Shown: positions 34,625 through 46,748, numbered from the stretch's first letter. The stretch is 64,000 bases of DNA from Eumeta japonica (GCA_005406025.1 BGZK01000209.1:124001-188000); one strand, 5' to 3'. Notes: generated from the letters alone by a model not told the origin. A program made the numbers and translations.

Positions 34625-34638
34625 CACTAGATGGCGCT
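34625..34638 (+). promoter_or_regulatory. CTCF-like motif CACTAGATGGCGCT
   Basis: It matches the CTCF core CCASYAGRKGGCRS, as I remember it, at all but the first base. Related sites occur at 36989-37002, 47591-47603 and 47681-47696. It lies upstream of the THAP-ZZ gene and of the plus-strand heat-shock gene. Binding is inference from sequence only. Confidence 0.35.
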
Positions 34639-34891
34639 CGTAAAAATAAGGTTTATACAAAAAACGTAAAGGTTCGTGTCTATATTTAATATTTCTAGAA
34701 ATTTCTGTATTGTCCTAGATTAAATATCAGCCGGTAAAATGTAAATATGTTGGATCAATGAACATCTGACATTGACCATCAGTCATAGATTATTCGTTGA
34801 AGTACACTTTGATAATTATATTATCCTTACCTACTGTTCAGTGTTATTATCGCAATATTATGTAGAAAAATCTAAAAATATTATGAATTAT

Positions 34892-34893
<2 letters not shown>

Positions 34894-34938
<45 letters not shown>

Positions 34939-34947
34939 ATATGTACA
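34894..34947. repeat. (AT)n microsatellite
   Basis: About 16 AT units followed by imperfect GTATATAT repeats. Confidence 0.9.
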
Positions 34948-35444
34948 TGAGGTGAAAGCGAGGGATGCTTTTAGGTTCTTTAAAAACCATGTAACCATTT
35001 CATTTTAACAAAGCCTGAGTCTAGTAATTCTAGCATCTTCATATTAATCTATGGTCTGAGTAACTATAATTAAAAATTTCTAAAATTGTTATGAATGAAA
35101 TCAATGTCTAACTTTAAAACCTGTTCTATTTTTTGAAATAAAGGTACTATTGAGTTCACAAAGAATACAACACCTTTCCCGATGCAATAAATAACATGTA
35201 AATAATAAAATAATACATAAATAAATAAATGATTTCCAAAAATCCATTACAAAAGTGCTATCCGGACGTAAAAAGGGCTACTAATACAAAGATTAGCCGC
35301 CAGGTAATATGTTGTTCTGTAGTAATATGTCTCTTTTTACACTGTATACTCGCTAATGAACATTGTGAAGTGTACACTAAAGAGTTATACTTAAGACAGC
35401 TTTGCTGAGCTACCTTTATCAGCAACAGCAATCCAAGTTACGAC

Positions 35445-35966
35445 TTTTTGACGTGACAACGTCTTATAAATTGGTTTGCCGGGTGACACTTCAAGAAACT
35501 GCGTTACGCTCCGCTCACGTTATGCGCTCACAATGAGAGCGAGTGAGAGGCACGCGTCCCTTCCACTCGGGCATGGTTAGCCCGCCTAAGAGCGAAAGAG
35601 ACAGACATAAAAAGTGAAAGGCACGCGTCCCTTCCACTCAGATAGGAACAAGTTAAGTTGTAGTAAACGCTGTTTCATTGTACGCAAATGTATTGCAAGT
35701 TATTGTATGTATATTTGTATATAAATACGTATGTATGTGTAAAGGTAAAAATAAAATTTTGTTAATATGAAATTCAGTGCGAGATTCTTTGTATAAATTA
35801 ATGTTTTAAATATAATTCTTTGTATAAATAAATGTTTTAAATTGTTACTATTATTTCATCCTTCTTCCTACTATACGAATGAATATTCACATTAAAATGA
35901 TTTTACCACTCAAAGTCGTTGTCACGTAAAACTTTCGCCCGTATACCGACTTTACAGGCAACCAAT
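35445..35966 (+). repeat. About 520-bp dispersed repeat, copy B
   Basis: This is a near-identical copy of 3881-4398 in the same orientation. Visible differences are one extra G in CCACTCGGGCATGG, one extra A in ATAAAAAGTG, AAGTTAAGTTGTAG for AAGTTGTTGTAG, and a few substitutions. The flanks of the two copies differ, so this is dispersal rather than segmental duplication. Confidence 0.85.
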
Positions 35967-36949
35967 TTTTAATAACTTGTTTGATCGTTTGTTGTTTATT
36001 TTTAATACTTACACCATATTTAATGTTTGTTAATTTTTTGCCTTTGTATTAAAAAAGACGAAGTGTTTGGTCTATTGTTTTATTTTCAAATATGTTTGAA
36101 GTAATTACTATTTGTTCGGTCTAAAGTAGCATTTGTTAGACTTTTCTTATATTTTGAATAATTTCCGATATTTATTTGAAGATTGTGTTGTGTAAATAAT
36201 AATAAGTTTCAAATGCAATAAAAATAAGAGTAGCGATTTATGAAATAACTTAACATCTTTTTATTTATACCTAAGCATAGAATAATAATCGAAATGAAGT
36301 TTTTTTTTCTTATGTTGCGATGACAGGAAGATACCAGCAAAAATCATGCTTGATAAAAAAGCAGGATACTTTGTTTCTCTTCTGTATTCATTACTTGCAG
36401 AGAGAGAGAAAAAGAGACAATGAGATGAAAATTTGTCTCAAGCAGCGCTCTTAAAAAGGGTTACATCTAAAACAAAACAACATTGTCCAGAATTAAAATT
36501 TTTTTCATGACATCAATGTACAGAAACATGAAATGATTCTAAACGAAATAAAATTAATAATATAAAATTATAAAGAACTTTTTTTGAGGTACCTTTTAAT
36601 AAATGTATTTTGTACAATTTTGCTTATTCTATTTATTATTGTTAAGTCTAATTTTTATTATATAGCTGGTTAAGTTTGTATATGATTTGGCATTCACAGA
36701 CGTTTCAAAATTTACAAGAACATGGCTTAATTATTTATATAACAAGAATATTGTAATTCAATGACTGGCCTTTTTTAAATATAGTCATTAAAAATTATTT
36801 ATATTGAAAGCTAATTATACTGTAAAATTATGTAAATTTAAATATTTAAATGAGTTGCTGTATCTTATATAGACATCAAAACCTTGTCATATCTTTTTTC
36901 TTCAGAAATAACTAACTGCTTGAATGCAGTGTGTTACGCCCGCTTTTTC

Positions 36950-37040
36950 CACAGAATTCTAGAAATGAACTCTCGAACGTACTACTCAACGCTAGATGTC
37001 GCGGCTCTGTATATAAAATGTCAATACAGCGTCCACTGTT
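36950..37040 (+). promoter_or_regulatory. Heat-shock promoter of the plus-strand sHSP gene
   Basis: A heat-shock-element-like inverted pair ATTCTAGAAA (about 36957-36966) is followed by TGAAC and TCGAACG, loosely continuing the nGAAn pattern. TATAAAA is at 37012-37018, about 105 bases before the start codon, so transcription should start near 37040. A CTAGATGTCGC motif lies between them. Confidence 0.6.
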
Positions 37041-37120
37041 ACATTCGGTAACAGACTGTTGGTAAACATACATTGTGACGAGTGTTGTGATTATTAGTAA
37101 TTTTTCACCGACGATCAATT

Positions 37121-37669
37121 ATGTCTCTTTTACCGTATTTGCTGAACGATTTCCCATTCGAACGACCACGCCGGTTGACGGACCAACATTTCGGGTTGGC
37201 ATTGACACCAGATGATGTTCTGACTGCTGTGGTGATGCCGCAGTTGTCTCGTGACTACTATCGCCCGTGGAGACAATTGGCTGCTGCTACACGGGATGTC
37301 GGTTCTAGCATCAAAGCTGATAAGGATAAATTCCAAGTGAGCCTGGACGTTCAGCATTTTGCTCCTGAAGAGGTCTCTGTGAAGACTGCCGACGGCTATG
37401 TGATTGTGGAAGGTAAACACGAGGAGAAGAAAGATGAGCATGGGTACGTCTCGCGCCAGTTTACGCGCAGATACGCCCTACCAGAAGGCTGTGACGCTGA
37501 GACGGTGCAGTCCAGGCTGTCTTCAGACGGCGTGCTGACCGTGACCGCCCCGCGTAAACAACCGGAAGCTATCAAAGGTGAACGTGCTGTACACGTTCAA
37601 CTAACTGGTCCTGTTCGCAAGGAAGTTAAAGACCAGACTCCAGGTCAGGCCAACGGAGATCATAAGTGA
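37121..37669 (+). CDS. Small heat-shock protein (HSP20/alpha-crystallin family)
   Basis: This is an intronless 182-residue cytosolic-type sHSP, an ATP-independent holdase that oligomerises and keeps unfolding proteins soluble. The N-terminal region has the insect pattern DQHFGLALTPDDVL and YYRPW. The alpha-crystallin domain spans about 63-148 (KDKFQVSLDVQHFAPEEVSV, VEGKHEEKKDEHGYVSRQF, DGVLTVTAPRK), with the conserved arginines in RQFTRRY. The C-terminal tail is hydrophilic and lacks a clear I-x-I motif. Length is normal for lepidopteran sHSPs of about 20 kDa. The start ATG follows a short 5' UTR behind a TATA box. An ATTAAA at 37793-37798 could be the polyadenylation signal. The closest gene in the window is the sHSP at 46861-47469. 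Confidence 0.95.
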   Translation: MSLLPYLLNDFPFERPRRLTDQHFGLALTPDDVLTAVVMPQLSRDYYRPWRQLAAATRDVGSSIKADKDKFQVSLDVQHFAPEEVSVKTADGYVIVEGKHEEKKDEHGYVSRQFTRRYALPEGCDAETVQSRLSSDGVLTVTAPRKQPEAIKGERAVHVQLTGPVRKEVKDQTPGQANGDHK

Positions 37670-38105
37670 ATTAATTAAGTTTATGGAAAGTGTGCGTAAT
37701 TGTGTTCGTATTTCAAATGTCGTGTCATAATTTTAATGATTCTGTTGTATTGCTCATTCAGCTATAACTTGCATTTATATTAGAAGACTTCAATTAAACG
37801 ATATTAAGTTCATGTCTAATTCAGTAGTTTTATTTCTTCATCCATTCCATCTTTTCATTTATAACATTGTATAAATGTTATTAAACTAATAAGCGAGGTA
37901 AATTTCGGAGGAATGAGGAATAGCATCTCGTTCAATTTTCATGAAATTGAAATTGTACGTAATCTGTACAATGTTAAAATATCAATAACTCCTATTCACC
38001 TCTAGAATATTTACTTTTTTTTTAATCACTCACTATTAACAGAGACACGCCACCCCAAACTTTTTATTCCAAATTGAAAAACAACTCGCCAGTTCGGGGG
38101 GCTGC

Positions 38106-38253
38106 CAGTGGCGGCGCTACACCACTCGTGGACGTCGGCGACATCAGGTTTGCGAGGCCTCTTTTTAATAACTTGTAGGCAAAACTTTTTTGTTTGCGAG
38201 GCCCCTTCAAGCGCGAGGCCGTCGGCGGTCGCCGACGCCTAGCGCCGCCACTG
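38106..38253. mobile_element. 148-bp hAT-type MITE with 8-bp target duplication
   Basis: The inverted termini are CAGTGGCGGCGCTA and TAGCGCCGCCACTG, flanked on both sides by GGGGCTGC (38098-38105 and 38254-38261). An 8-bp duplication and CAGTGGCGGC ends are hallmarks of hAT elements. The inside is GC-rich with subterminal inverted repeats (GTCGGCGAC / GTCGCCGAC). It is non-coding. Confidence 0.9.
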
Positions 38254-38261
38254 GGGGCTGC

Positions 38262-40700
38262 TAACGACTGTTATCACCAATATGATGGCACCGTCCGGAA
38301 TTGCCGGCTTAATGTGCTCCTTAGGCACGGTGAATGATTTCATTATGTTAAAAATTCGTTTGTGAAAATCAAAACCGGTACCCCGACTTTTGTAGAAAAA
38401 TTTTCTTAAACACCGAGTCATTCCCACTTTTTAGATTTTATTTTATTATTGTTGAGATGGTCATAATCAAAGTCAAACCGTTTGGCTGATGCCATTGTGT
38501 GCAAAATAGGGCATGGTTATTATTAAAAAAAATAAATGAAAACCACATCCGAGCATTACATTCATAATGTACTCAGACACATGGTGACGCCCAGTCAATC
38601 TTTTTATGGGACTTTTCCTTTCATTCATAAAGCCCGTCTCGCTCAGTCTCGCCTGCGCAGTTACAATTGCACAGTTAAAACTGAATCAAAGACTGAACAC
38701 GAGTCAGGTCTACATACGCAGTAACTGTGCGAACTTCATTGTATTTTGAGATCTATGATAAGCTGTATGGTTGACAGAAGAATTCATTTTTATTGGAAGC
38801 ATTATTAAAAATTTCGACATTTTATTCCTGTCGTAATATTCCTTGCACTTAATTATTCTATAATTTAAAAGCCTGTGAAGTTTGATGCAATTCTGAAAAC
38901 AAATTCCTTTCTATAGATTCTTACCTTATACATTTTCAATATTCGTGGACATATATTTAGTGTAATTGTAATTTGCCTCACTGAAACGTGGTTTGAATGA
39001 TCATCCATACGCTTAAATAAAACCGTCCAAAACCAAAAACTGCGCAGTCGACTCTTTTGCAAGTCCACGATTACGCAAACGGCTATACATATCAAGTTCT
39101 TCTTTTGGAATTTAAAACGGTTCCTGTGACATAGATTGCAGCAGTCTCATTCAAAATTTATCAAATAATGAACTATTTGTTTATTGGAACACATAAATTC
39201 TCCTAATTAATAAAATAAATCATGTGTATTATGTAACGTTGGGAACCCTTCCCACGGGCCCTTAGCATGATATGAATACTTTCTTACTGGAAATCAAATA
39301 CATTTCCGCTGTAAATTAAAAAAAAATTGCTAGTGTAAACTACACAAACAATATACGTAATTGTTAATTGGAGCTGTGTCGGCATTGATGCTCACGACTA
39401 GTTAACGGATATTAATAACTGTAGAGTATAAAGATTAAATCCAAATAAGTAAACTATTTCTAATGACTATAACGGAAACATAAATATATTTTTTTGTTTA
39501 CTTAAAAATAATGTTGCTTATGCATTTAAAAAATATTTTGTATGCGAAAAGCAAAATATATCTGTTTCCGCCCGAAACTCTAGAGAAAGCGAGACAAAGA
39601 GCTAAGCATTAAACGCCTATATTTATATTGTAAAAATATGTATGATCACGCAAACTGCATGGATACGTCCAGCATAAATAAAATGAGATCCTTTTAACCC
39701 ACGCTTTTCGCCTATTTCAATCCCGTTGGTTTGCTGGTTCGCAAACCCGGTCATAAGACTGTTGTCTTTTCTCTAAACTCTAAACCGTAATAATAAATCT
39801 ATGTCATGTCTTCATCACAATGTCGTAAGACGGCATTCGACCTTACGTTATTGTTCTTTAATAACGTTTTTTTTAACAAATCAACACAAGCCTTTTTATG
39901 TTACTAAGGACGAGTGATGTAAATGCACGAGGAATCCAACAAAAACAGGTTTTAATTTTAAATATTTATCTAAAGTTTTGGACTAGAATTTAGGCTTGGA
40001 CTTGGGCCGCAAATTACCCATGCATTATCTGTAAAATCTAACGAATTACTTTTACTAGTTACGTTTTTACTTTTGATACAACCCACCATTAATCTGTTTT
40101 ATTAAGCCAATGTAACCTAATGAAACTTTTTTTTTTCATCATATTTGAAATTGTGTGAACACCTCCTTTTAAATTTGTTCATCTAAAATACCCACAAAAA
40201 ATGTTCTCAATTTTGATTTCAAAGATCATTAAATTTGAAAAACATCAAAAACTATATTCATCTATGACCCTAATCACGAAGTTTTAAAATACTGAATGGT
40301 CATAGTTATCTTTAGGATTATCTACGCCCAATAATAAAATGGAACCTTAATAGAACCACTGTCCTGTCTGTCTATTCGTCTGTCACAGCCAATATACTTT
40401 CCTCAAATCTAATGGACAAAAAAGCTACAATTTTATACATTTGTAGAATTGGACGATCAAATCACGACCATACAGCGAAAGTAAACAAGTTCTGATTTAA
40501 GAGATAATTTTCGAGTGCCATTTAGGATAATAAAAAAAAACTTCTAAGTGCATCATGTGACTATCTAATGAATGGGTTTATTATGAGACATCGCAATGGG
40601 TATACGCTATATAACATTGAAATGTGTAAGTTAAAAAAGTTATTATTATTATATTGACTGGTTCCATAGCCCCTTGTCGTATGAAGTCTTGCTATGAAGA
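38262..40700. other. Intergenic stretch without a recognisable gene
   Basis: AT-rich sequence. Around 40330-40620 words such as CCTGTCTGTCTATTCGTCTG and GAACCTTAATAGAACC suggest a decayed GGTTCC-type repeat. No ORF shows a domain. Confidence 0.4.
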
Positions 40701-40724
40701 CATGCCGCAAATATTCATAGACTT

Positions 40725-40870
40725 TTCATGCTACAGAAGCGGGCCGTTCGCGCGATTTACAAACTCGGATCGCGTGTATCACTTAGAAACAAATTTAACG
40801 AAATCGGAATATTAACTCTGGCATCCCAATTCATGCATTCAATTAATCTCTGAAAACTGAATTTTTTTCA
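40725..40870 (+). pseudogene. LINE reverse-transcriptase C-terminal fragment
   Basis: The frame reads LQKRAVRAIYKLGSRVSLR then NKFNEIGILTLASQFMHSIN, the block near the end of many insect jockey/RTE-like LINE ORFs ('LQKRAVRAI..L..R.S....F......T..S.Y'). It is only about 45 codons and then breaks up. Confidence 0.7.
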
Positions 40871-41634
40871 TAAATTGGGAAGATTTTCCAAAATAGCGTT
40901 TTCAGAAGACCATGACGTTTTAGGATCCTAGAAATTTATTTTAACCATTTTCCATTTTACGACCTATGTCTGTGTGTGAATAAAAAAATACTCTTCAACG
41001 TCAACGTGAAATTCGAAAAAAGGGTTTATTTTTTCAAAACGACATGTGAAACTCTCGATGGATTGATGTTTGGTACTCGATCATCATTTTCTGTTTTAAA
41101 AACTGCGTTGGATGCCGTAAAGCAGATTGCAATCGAGTAATGAGTTCATAAAGATATAGTAGCTGATTATTACAAAAAAGAAGCATTTATTATAAATAGA
41201 TTTTTTAAACTCGGAGAGCTCAAAACATATTAGAACTATATTTTTGAGCTTGAAGAACTTGAAAAAATACTAAAATCGATTTTTTAAGCGTGATGAACTC
41301 AATAATTAATTGCTCCTTAATTTTTAGGTTCCAAAGTAACAAGAAGTTTCAAGAATTGTCTGCAGGGTCAAATTCTTTCAATTTTTCAAGTCCGTAAACT
41401 CATAGACAGTATTCATAACTTAACCCATCCCCATCCAGTCCCATCGATAAATATCATAGTGAAAAGTTTTAGAAATAGCCTGCAAGGTTAACAGTTTTCA
41501 GTTTTTTTTATTTATTTAAAACAATATTTCATTTACAGGAAAAAACGAATGACAAGTACATTGTTTAGTAAGTTTTTGATACGAGGTATTGGTTAATTAA
41601 CTGTCAATTGCAAATGAAATGAAATATTTATTCG

Positions 41635-42900
41635 TATAGCAGCTGGCCCGGCAGACGTTGTTCTGCACTTTCTTGTAGATGATTTGCCCGTATAGTTAAT
41701 GCCCGCAGCTGCACAAGCATGGACGTAGAATTTTTTTGTCTTTTGAATCAATCGATATCAATTTCAATCCCGGTTCTGTTTTCGATTCCGATCCAAATTT
41801 TTGATTCTTATTCCGTCCCCACACTCGACCATAGTCCCGTCCCGCTTTCGATTCTAATCCTGGTCCCGTTTTCGATTTTGCACTCCGTCCCACTTTTAAT
41901 TCCAATTCCTCTACCAATCACAGTTCCGATTTGAACGAAATCGGGAGTAAGTATGAAAATAAAATATAGGCAACATTACTTGACGACAGTATAGCTTTCT
42001 ATGAGTAAATGAATTTTTAGAATTGATATAGTAGTTCGATACAATAATACGAATACATGGTCAAAGTCGGGGACAAATCCTAATACGTGTAATACAGGGA
42101 ACAATAAACAACCAAGCCACACTTTGAGTTTAGATTTTGTCTCCACCCTTGTTTTCGACCCCAGTCCCATTCTTAATTTTAGTCCAGGTCCCGTTTTCGA
42201 TTCTGATTCTCGTTCCTTTCTCGATTTTACTCTCAGTCCAACTTTCAATTCCGATTCCACTATCCGTCTTAGTTCCAATTTAAACAAATACTAATATCGA
42301 AATAAGATATATTACTCGAGGATAGAGTAGCTTTCTATGAATTAAAGAATTATTGAAATCGTCTTAGGAATATAAATTCATGGACAAAGCCGAGGATAAA
42401 TGTTAGCAGCCTAATTTACTTAAGAATCTATTATTTACACTATTTTTCAGTAAATTGAAAGAACATGGAATGGTTTCCTAAATTTTTACTATCAACCGAT
42501 GGCTCCGCACCCCTCATGATTCCGATCGCATTTTTGATTTCGTCTCGATCTAGTCCTAATTCTAGTTTTTCTCCCAATCTCTATTTCAGTACCACTTTTG
42601 ATTCAATTTCAATAAATTACCCTATTTTAAGGGTTTTTTTTCAAGAAGGAACCTAGCTCACCAAGCTACAGTCAGTGTTAGTCGCATAGTGATCTGTACA
42701 GCCATCCCGAAGATACCCCGGACAAACAGACATACAGACAGATAGAAAGAGTCATTTTCTTTCATACAAACCTTGTCCTGACAATAACATACTTAACAAA
42801 AAAAGAATGATCCAATTCGGTGCAGTCGTTCGGAAATGATGTGCGTACATACATTTTGGCGATCCATTTTTTATACATATAGAGTTTGTCACAGATGATG
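41635..42900 (+). repeat. Composite lepidopteran dispersed repeat with TTCCGATTC core
   Basis: It starts with AGCTGGCCCGGCAGACGTTG and TTCTGCAC, a recognisable lepidopteran repeat start. It continues with long TTCCGATTCTGATTCC-type sequence in two blocks (41760-41935 and 42135-42285) and a third at 42500-42625. It ends with GGTGCAGTCGTTCGGAAATG and TACATACATTTTGGCGATCC. ORFs over it are fortuitous. Confidence 0.6.
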
Positions 42901-42930
42901 ACAAGCTGTAAGGGTCAAATGACAGAATGT

Positions 42931-42945
42931 TCTTAGCGCCATCTT
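42931..42945 (-). promoter_or_regulatory. AGATGGCGC-like motif
   Basis: AAAGATGGCGCTAAG on the minus strand. It shares the AGATGGCGC core with the other sites but lacks the CTAG part, so it is weaker support. Confidence 0.2.
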
Positions 42946-43204
42946 TATTTTTTAAATATAATATTGCCTAAAATATTAATATACAATTTAATACTTTTGT
43001 AGAAAACAAGCTAAGATAAACTAAAAATAATAATCTAAATATATACATTCAAAATATATTCGATTAGTAATGGCGTTTGAAAGCTATAAATTTATAAGTT
43101 GTAGACCGAGGCTCCAAATATTTATGAAACGTCTCCTTTTGGAAAAAAGGCTTAGCTCATAATTAAAGCAAACTATGAAAACACACACGTTATTATGTGT
43201 GTTT

Positions 43205-43994
43205 TTATTAGGGTTCCAAGTCAAAATGGCAAAAACTTAATCCTTATAGTTTCATCATGTCCGTCCGTCCGTTCGTCTGTATGTCATAGACATTTTATTC
43301 AAAAATTACGAGACGTATATTGATGAAATTTATAGTGTATATATCTCGTAAAAGCCGTTACTTAATTTGGTAATTAAGTAACAAAAATAAATATTTCTAG
43401 GGGGGCACTCTATACATGTAACATAAACTGAAAAAAATGTTTTTCAGCAAACATTAACGTGTGGCACATATTTCCACAATTCTTTTAAAAATATTTTAAA
43501 ATTTCTGAGCATTTATTCTGATTACATGAACAGTTCGCAAATAATCACTTCGAAAATAGCAGAAATTATCCCTCCTTTATTTTCTAAACCGTAAATACAA
43601 AAACTATGAAAAAAATAGCAAAGGTAAGGCTTAATAAATGCTTTCAACCAAAATTATTTTGAATATTATCGGCTATACTGTTTTTGAGTTATTGCCGAAA
43701 AACTGCGCTTCTCAACAAAAGGACGTAAGTGCCATGAAGATACGCTCCAAGTGCGAAATGCCATGAAGATACGCTCTTTTGCTGATGCACTTTAGTTTAC
43801 ACTACTTTAATAGTAATAGTAGACATATCTACTTGTTTTTCTAGTTATAGGAGACTAAAGTGCTTATAACTATTCTATACGAGAAACGTGGAATAAGTAT
43901 AATAACGTCTTTTTTCAATTGTAGTACATTTCTTTGTAATAATGGCTTCGGAACCCTGTAATTAGCATTGTCCGACATGCTCTTGGCCAGTTTT
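43205..43994 (-). repeat. GGTTCC-type repeat, another copy
   Basis: It begins TTAGGGTTCCAAGTCAAAAT followed by TCCGTCCGTCCGTTCGTCTG, and ends with CGGAACCCTGTAATTAGC and GTCCGACATGCTCTTGGCC, the inverse of the GGCCAAGTGCGAGTC type of left end. Length is about 790 bp, with no coding region. Confidence 0.65.
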
Positions 43995-44226
43995 TATATA
44001 ATTTACAATTCTCTATACACGTATTATAATTTTAAGCAAATTAATATTTTTCTTAAGATATTGTTTGTATTTTTTGTTTATTTACTCTCAAAAGTTGTTA
44101 ATTTATTTCACTATTCCTGTTATTTGATATTACGTAATATACAGCGAAAAGAACTTCGTCCAAACCGCGTGTCCCACCACACCTCTAGTTTGTTTTATGA
44201 TCCTCTTACTTTTTCTTAATTTTTTG

Positions 44227-44600
44227 TATCGCACGTATGAAATTTTGCAATTGCTTTAGAATTACTTTGTCTCGGGTAACAATTTAATTCATATAGTGAA
44301 CGTAATTTTCTTATTATTTTTCTTCTTTTACATTTTCTAGCATTGTCGTTCAATTTTGAGCTATGTTCAAAACTACAACAATTTTCTTCGTTTTTGTTCT
44401 TCTTTCAGACTTTCTTGTATTGTCATCCAATTCTGAGTTATGTCTAAAATTCCAGCATTCTTCTTTTTTTCTTCTTCTTCTTCCACATTTTCTTGCATTG
44501 CGATTCAAATTGAGCTATGGTTAAAGTTGCGAGTCATCATCATCAGGCTCATCCCGAAATTAATACAAAGTCGATGACAAAATTCCACTCGAAGAGACAA
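44227..44600. repeat. Minisatellite-bearing dispersed repeat, copy 1 (about 75-bp units)
   Basis: Units carry TTGTCATCCAATTCTGAGTT-like, AAAATTCCAGCA-like and CTTCTTCTTCCACATTTTCT words, about three to four copies. Another copy of the element with about six units is at 56106-56640. Both start with ATGAAATTTTGCAATT and TTTAGAATTAC. Confidence 0.75.
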
Positions 44601-44649
44601 ACATACAGACAAAACAAGGAAGCGAATATATAAAACGTGATAAAAACGA

Positions 44650-45255
44650 AAAATTGACATCTTCAGTTCTTAATCATAAAGTCATGATATTAAGTGCTTA
44701 ACTAGTGCTATCAGTACAGTAGGTATGGCTTATCGCAATTTTTATTTTAATACTTGACATTATACCGTCTATCACCTTCTTGGCGGTCATGACATATCGT
44801 CCGGCTAAAAAATAAAAATTGGACATCTTCAAGGTGATTAATTAAATAACTCAGTATTCAATTAGTGCTGTCACTGCAATATAAAAAGTGTATCGATTTC
44901 TTTGTTTATTTTAATATTTGAAACTGCCAGATAATTTAACATTTAGCCGGAATATGTCATAACATATTTTCTGGTTGAAACGCAAAAATTGAATATTTTG
45001 AGTAGTGCTCATATCAGTGCTGTGAGTATTGCAGAAGTATTTGGTTTTTTGGTTTTGTACTTGACGGTTTGGCACTGCTAGTCCGACGACCATGCACATT
45101 GGCCTGGTATAAAATAATATAAAATAAATGCTTTATTAGAGCCGTCACTGTAATGAGAAATTAAAGATCATCTATTTTACTTTAATCGTTTTAATGCTGG
45201 GCGCTGTTTGACAATCGTAGGACATCGTCCAGCTCAAAAATGAAAATTCACTGAT
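44650..45255. repeat. Degenerate tandem repeat, about 140-170 bp units, four copies
   Basis: Recurring words are AAAAATTG.ACATCTTCA, TTAGTGCTGTCA.TGCA, TTTATTTTAAT.CTTGAC and CATATCGTCC.GCTAAAAA. Unit starts are near 44650, 44810, 44985 and 45105. No gene is present. Confidence 0.65.
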
Positions 45256-45379
45256 TCCCAACTGCCATTGAGCTGGATAAGGTATAGTGTCGGGACGAAA
45301 TTGTTTTTCGCATCAAAAAACTGTAGAGCAAGCGCGCAGTGGGCATTAAATGCATTGGGTGAATTACATATTAATCATA

Positions 45380-45960
45380 TCGGAATTCTTTGTCGAAGCA
45401 TGGGAAGAAGTACGAGTTCTCCCTACTTTTAAAGCGTACCGGATGGGAGCCCTATACAAAAACAAAGCTGAACGCGACTTCTACCGCGAGCATTCTTTAT
45501 AGAAAGCTTTCCGGCGACTGACATTATTGTCAGTCCTTGGAAAATCTTTCACCCGTATCCATTTAACCCAACTTATGAAACTAACGGAAAAACTTTTTTC
45601 AGAAAATCAATTCAGTTTCCAACCAGACCAAAGAGCTTGGAAGACGATTTTCTTAGAAGGAAATCTGAAGAAAAAAAATATAGAAGAAACTCGACAGCTA
45701 TATCTCTGTTTCGTCGACCTTGACCTTATTGACGTTTGAAAGCGTTCCTCAAGAAGCCCTATTGGACAGCGCTGATAAAGCCGAGCTGCAAGGATAGAAA
45801 TGAAAAACTTTCGGAGTTATAAGTCTTTGCATGACGAAATGCAGCATATTATTGTATCGCTATTTACGACAGTCGGATTTGTTCTCCGTTAGCTGTGGGA
45901 TGAAGCAAAGACATTTTATTTGCATTACACTTTACAGTTGTCATTTTTAAGATATCTCCT
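45380..45960 (+). pseudogene. Non-LTR retrotransposon RT fragment
   Basis: LSVLGKSFTRIHLTQLMKL and ENQFSFQPDQRA, then LYLCFVDLDLIDV, correspond to RT blocks 1-3 ('LSVLGK.F.R....RL', 'QCGFR..R', 'FVDL.KAFD'). FSVSCGMKQ near 45885 matches 'F.V..GVKQG'. Stops and shifts occur and the flanks are missing. It resembles RTE/CR1-type LINEs. Confidence 0.75.
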
Positions 45961-46745
45961 GAAAGCTTTCGCAATCCTTTCCATATCGATCCCAATTTTT
46001 TCAAAACAACCCCATTCGAAGTCCTAAAGTGTCGTATGCGTTAGTAACTAGAATTACGATGTATTTTTTACAAGTTTTGTGATTGACTAACGAGACCGGT
46101 TTTATAAACTATTTTGCTTTTTTTTTTTCGTTTCTATTATATTAAATCATTTTTTGAAATTAACAAAATTAATCGTCATTAAATTATCTGTACAATGGTA
46201 TTAAAATTTGCCCATTTTTGTGTACTACTATTGCGTTAAACGCTCGAGGATGATTTTCTCCATGCTTGACTGATCTGTCGATCTGCGCTTACACCTATAA
46301 GTTAACTGGTAAAATTAAAATAATTAAAACTGTCTATCGACACTCTAGTATTACACTTAAAGAATTTGAATGGCTGTTGTCTAAATCATTGTACATTTTA
46401 TAATAAAATTGCCCCTTTTCCAGAATTAAAACGAACGTTACTGGATGTACCTAATATTTTCTTTTTTTTTTTTTCGTAAACTCAAAACAAGTGTAAGTTT
46501 ATGCTATCACTGTTATCTTTATCTTTACATATTCCACATCAACCAAAATTTGACCTCAAATTTTCAATTCTCTCAAACGTTCATATATGTTTATACCCTA
46601 GAATGTTCAAAATGAAACACTTGCATTTCCATAAAACTGGAATTCATTATTCTCACTTGTGAATGGTATTTGATTGACCTTTATAATTGTAGAATTTCAA
46701 ATGTCCATAAGCTTTGTTAAAATAAAACTATTGTTAATACGAAAA
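45961..46745. other. Intergenic stretch, nothing recognised
   Basis: AT-rich, with no domain-bearing ORF or clear repeat. It is the 3' flank of the minus-strand sHSP gene. Confidence 0.4.
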
Positions 46746-46748
46746 ACG

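Noticed and set aside
37130..37441. Minus-strand ORF within the heat-shock gene
   Set aside because: Antisense shadow of the alpha-crystallin coding sequence.
41696..42287. ORFs with repeated KSKTGPGLE-like wording on the minus strand
   Set aside because: Translation of the degenerate TTCCGATTC repeat, not a real repetitive protein.
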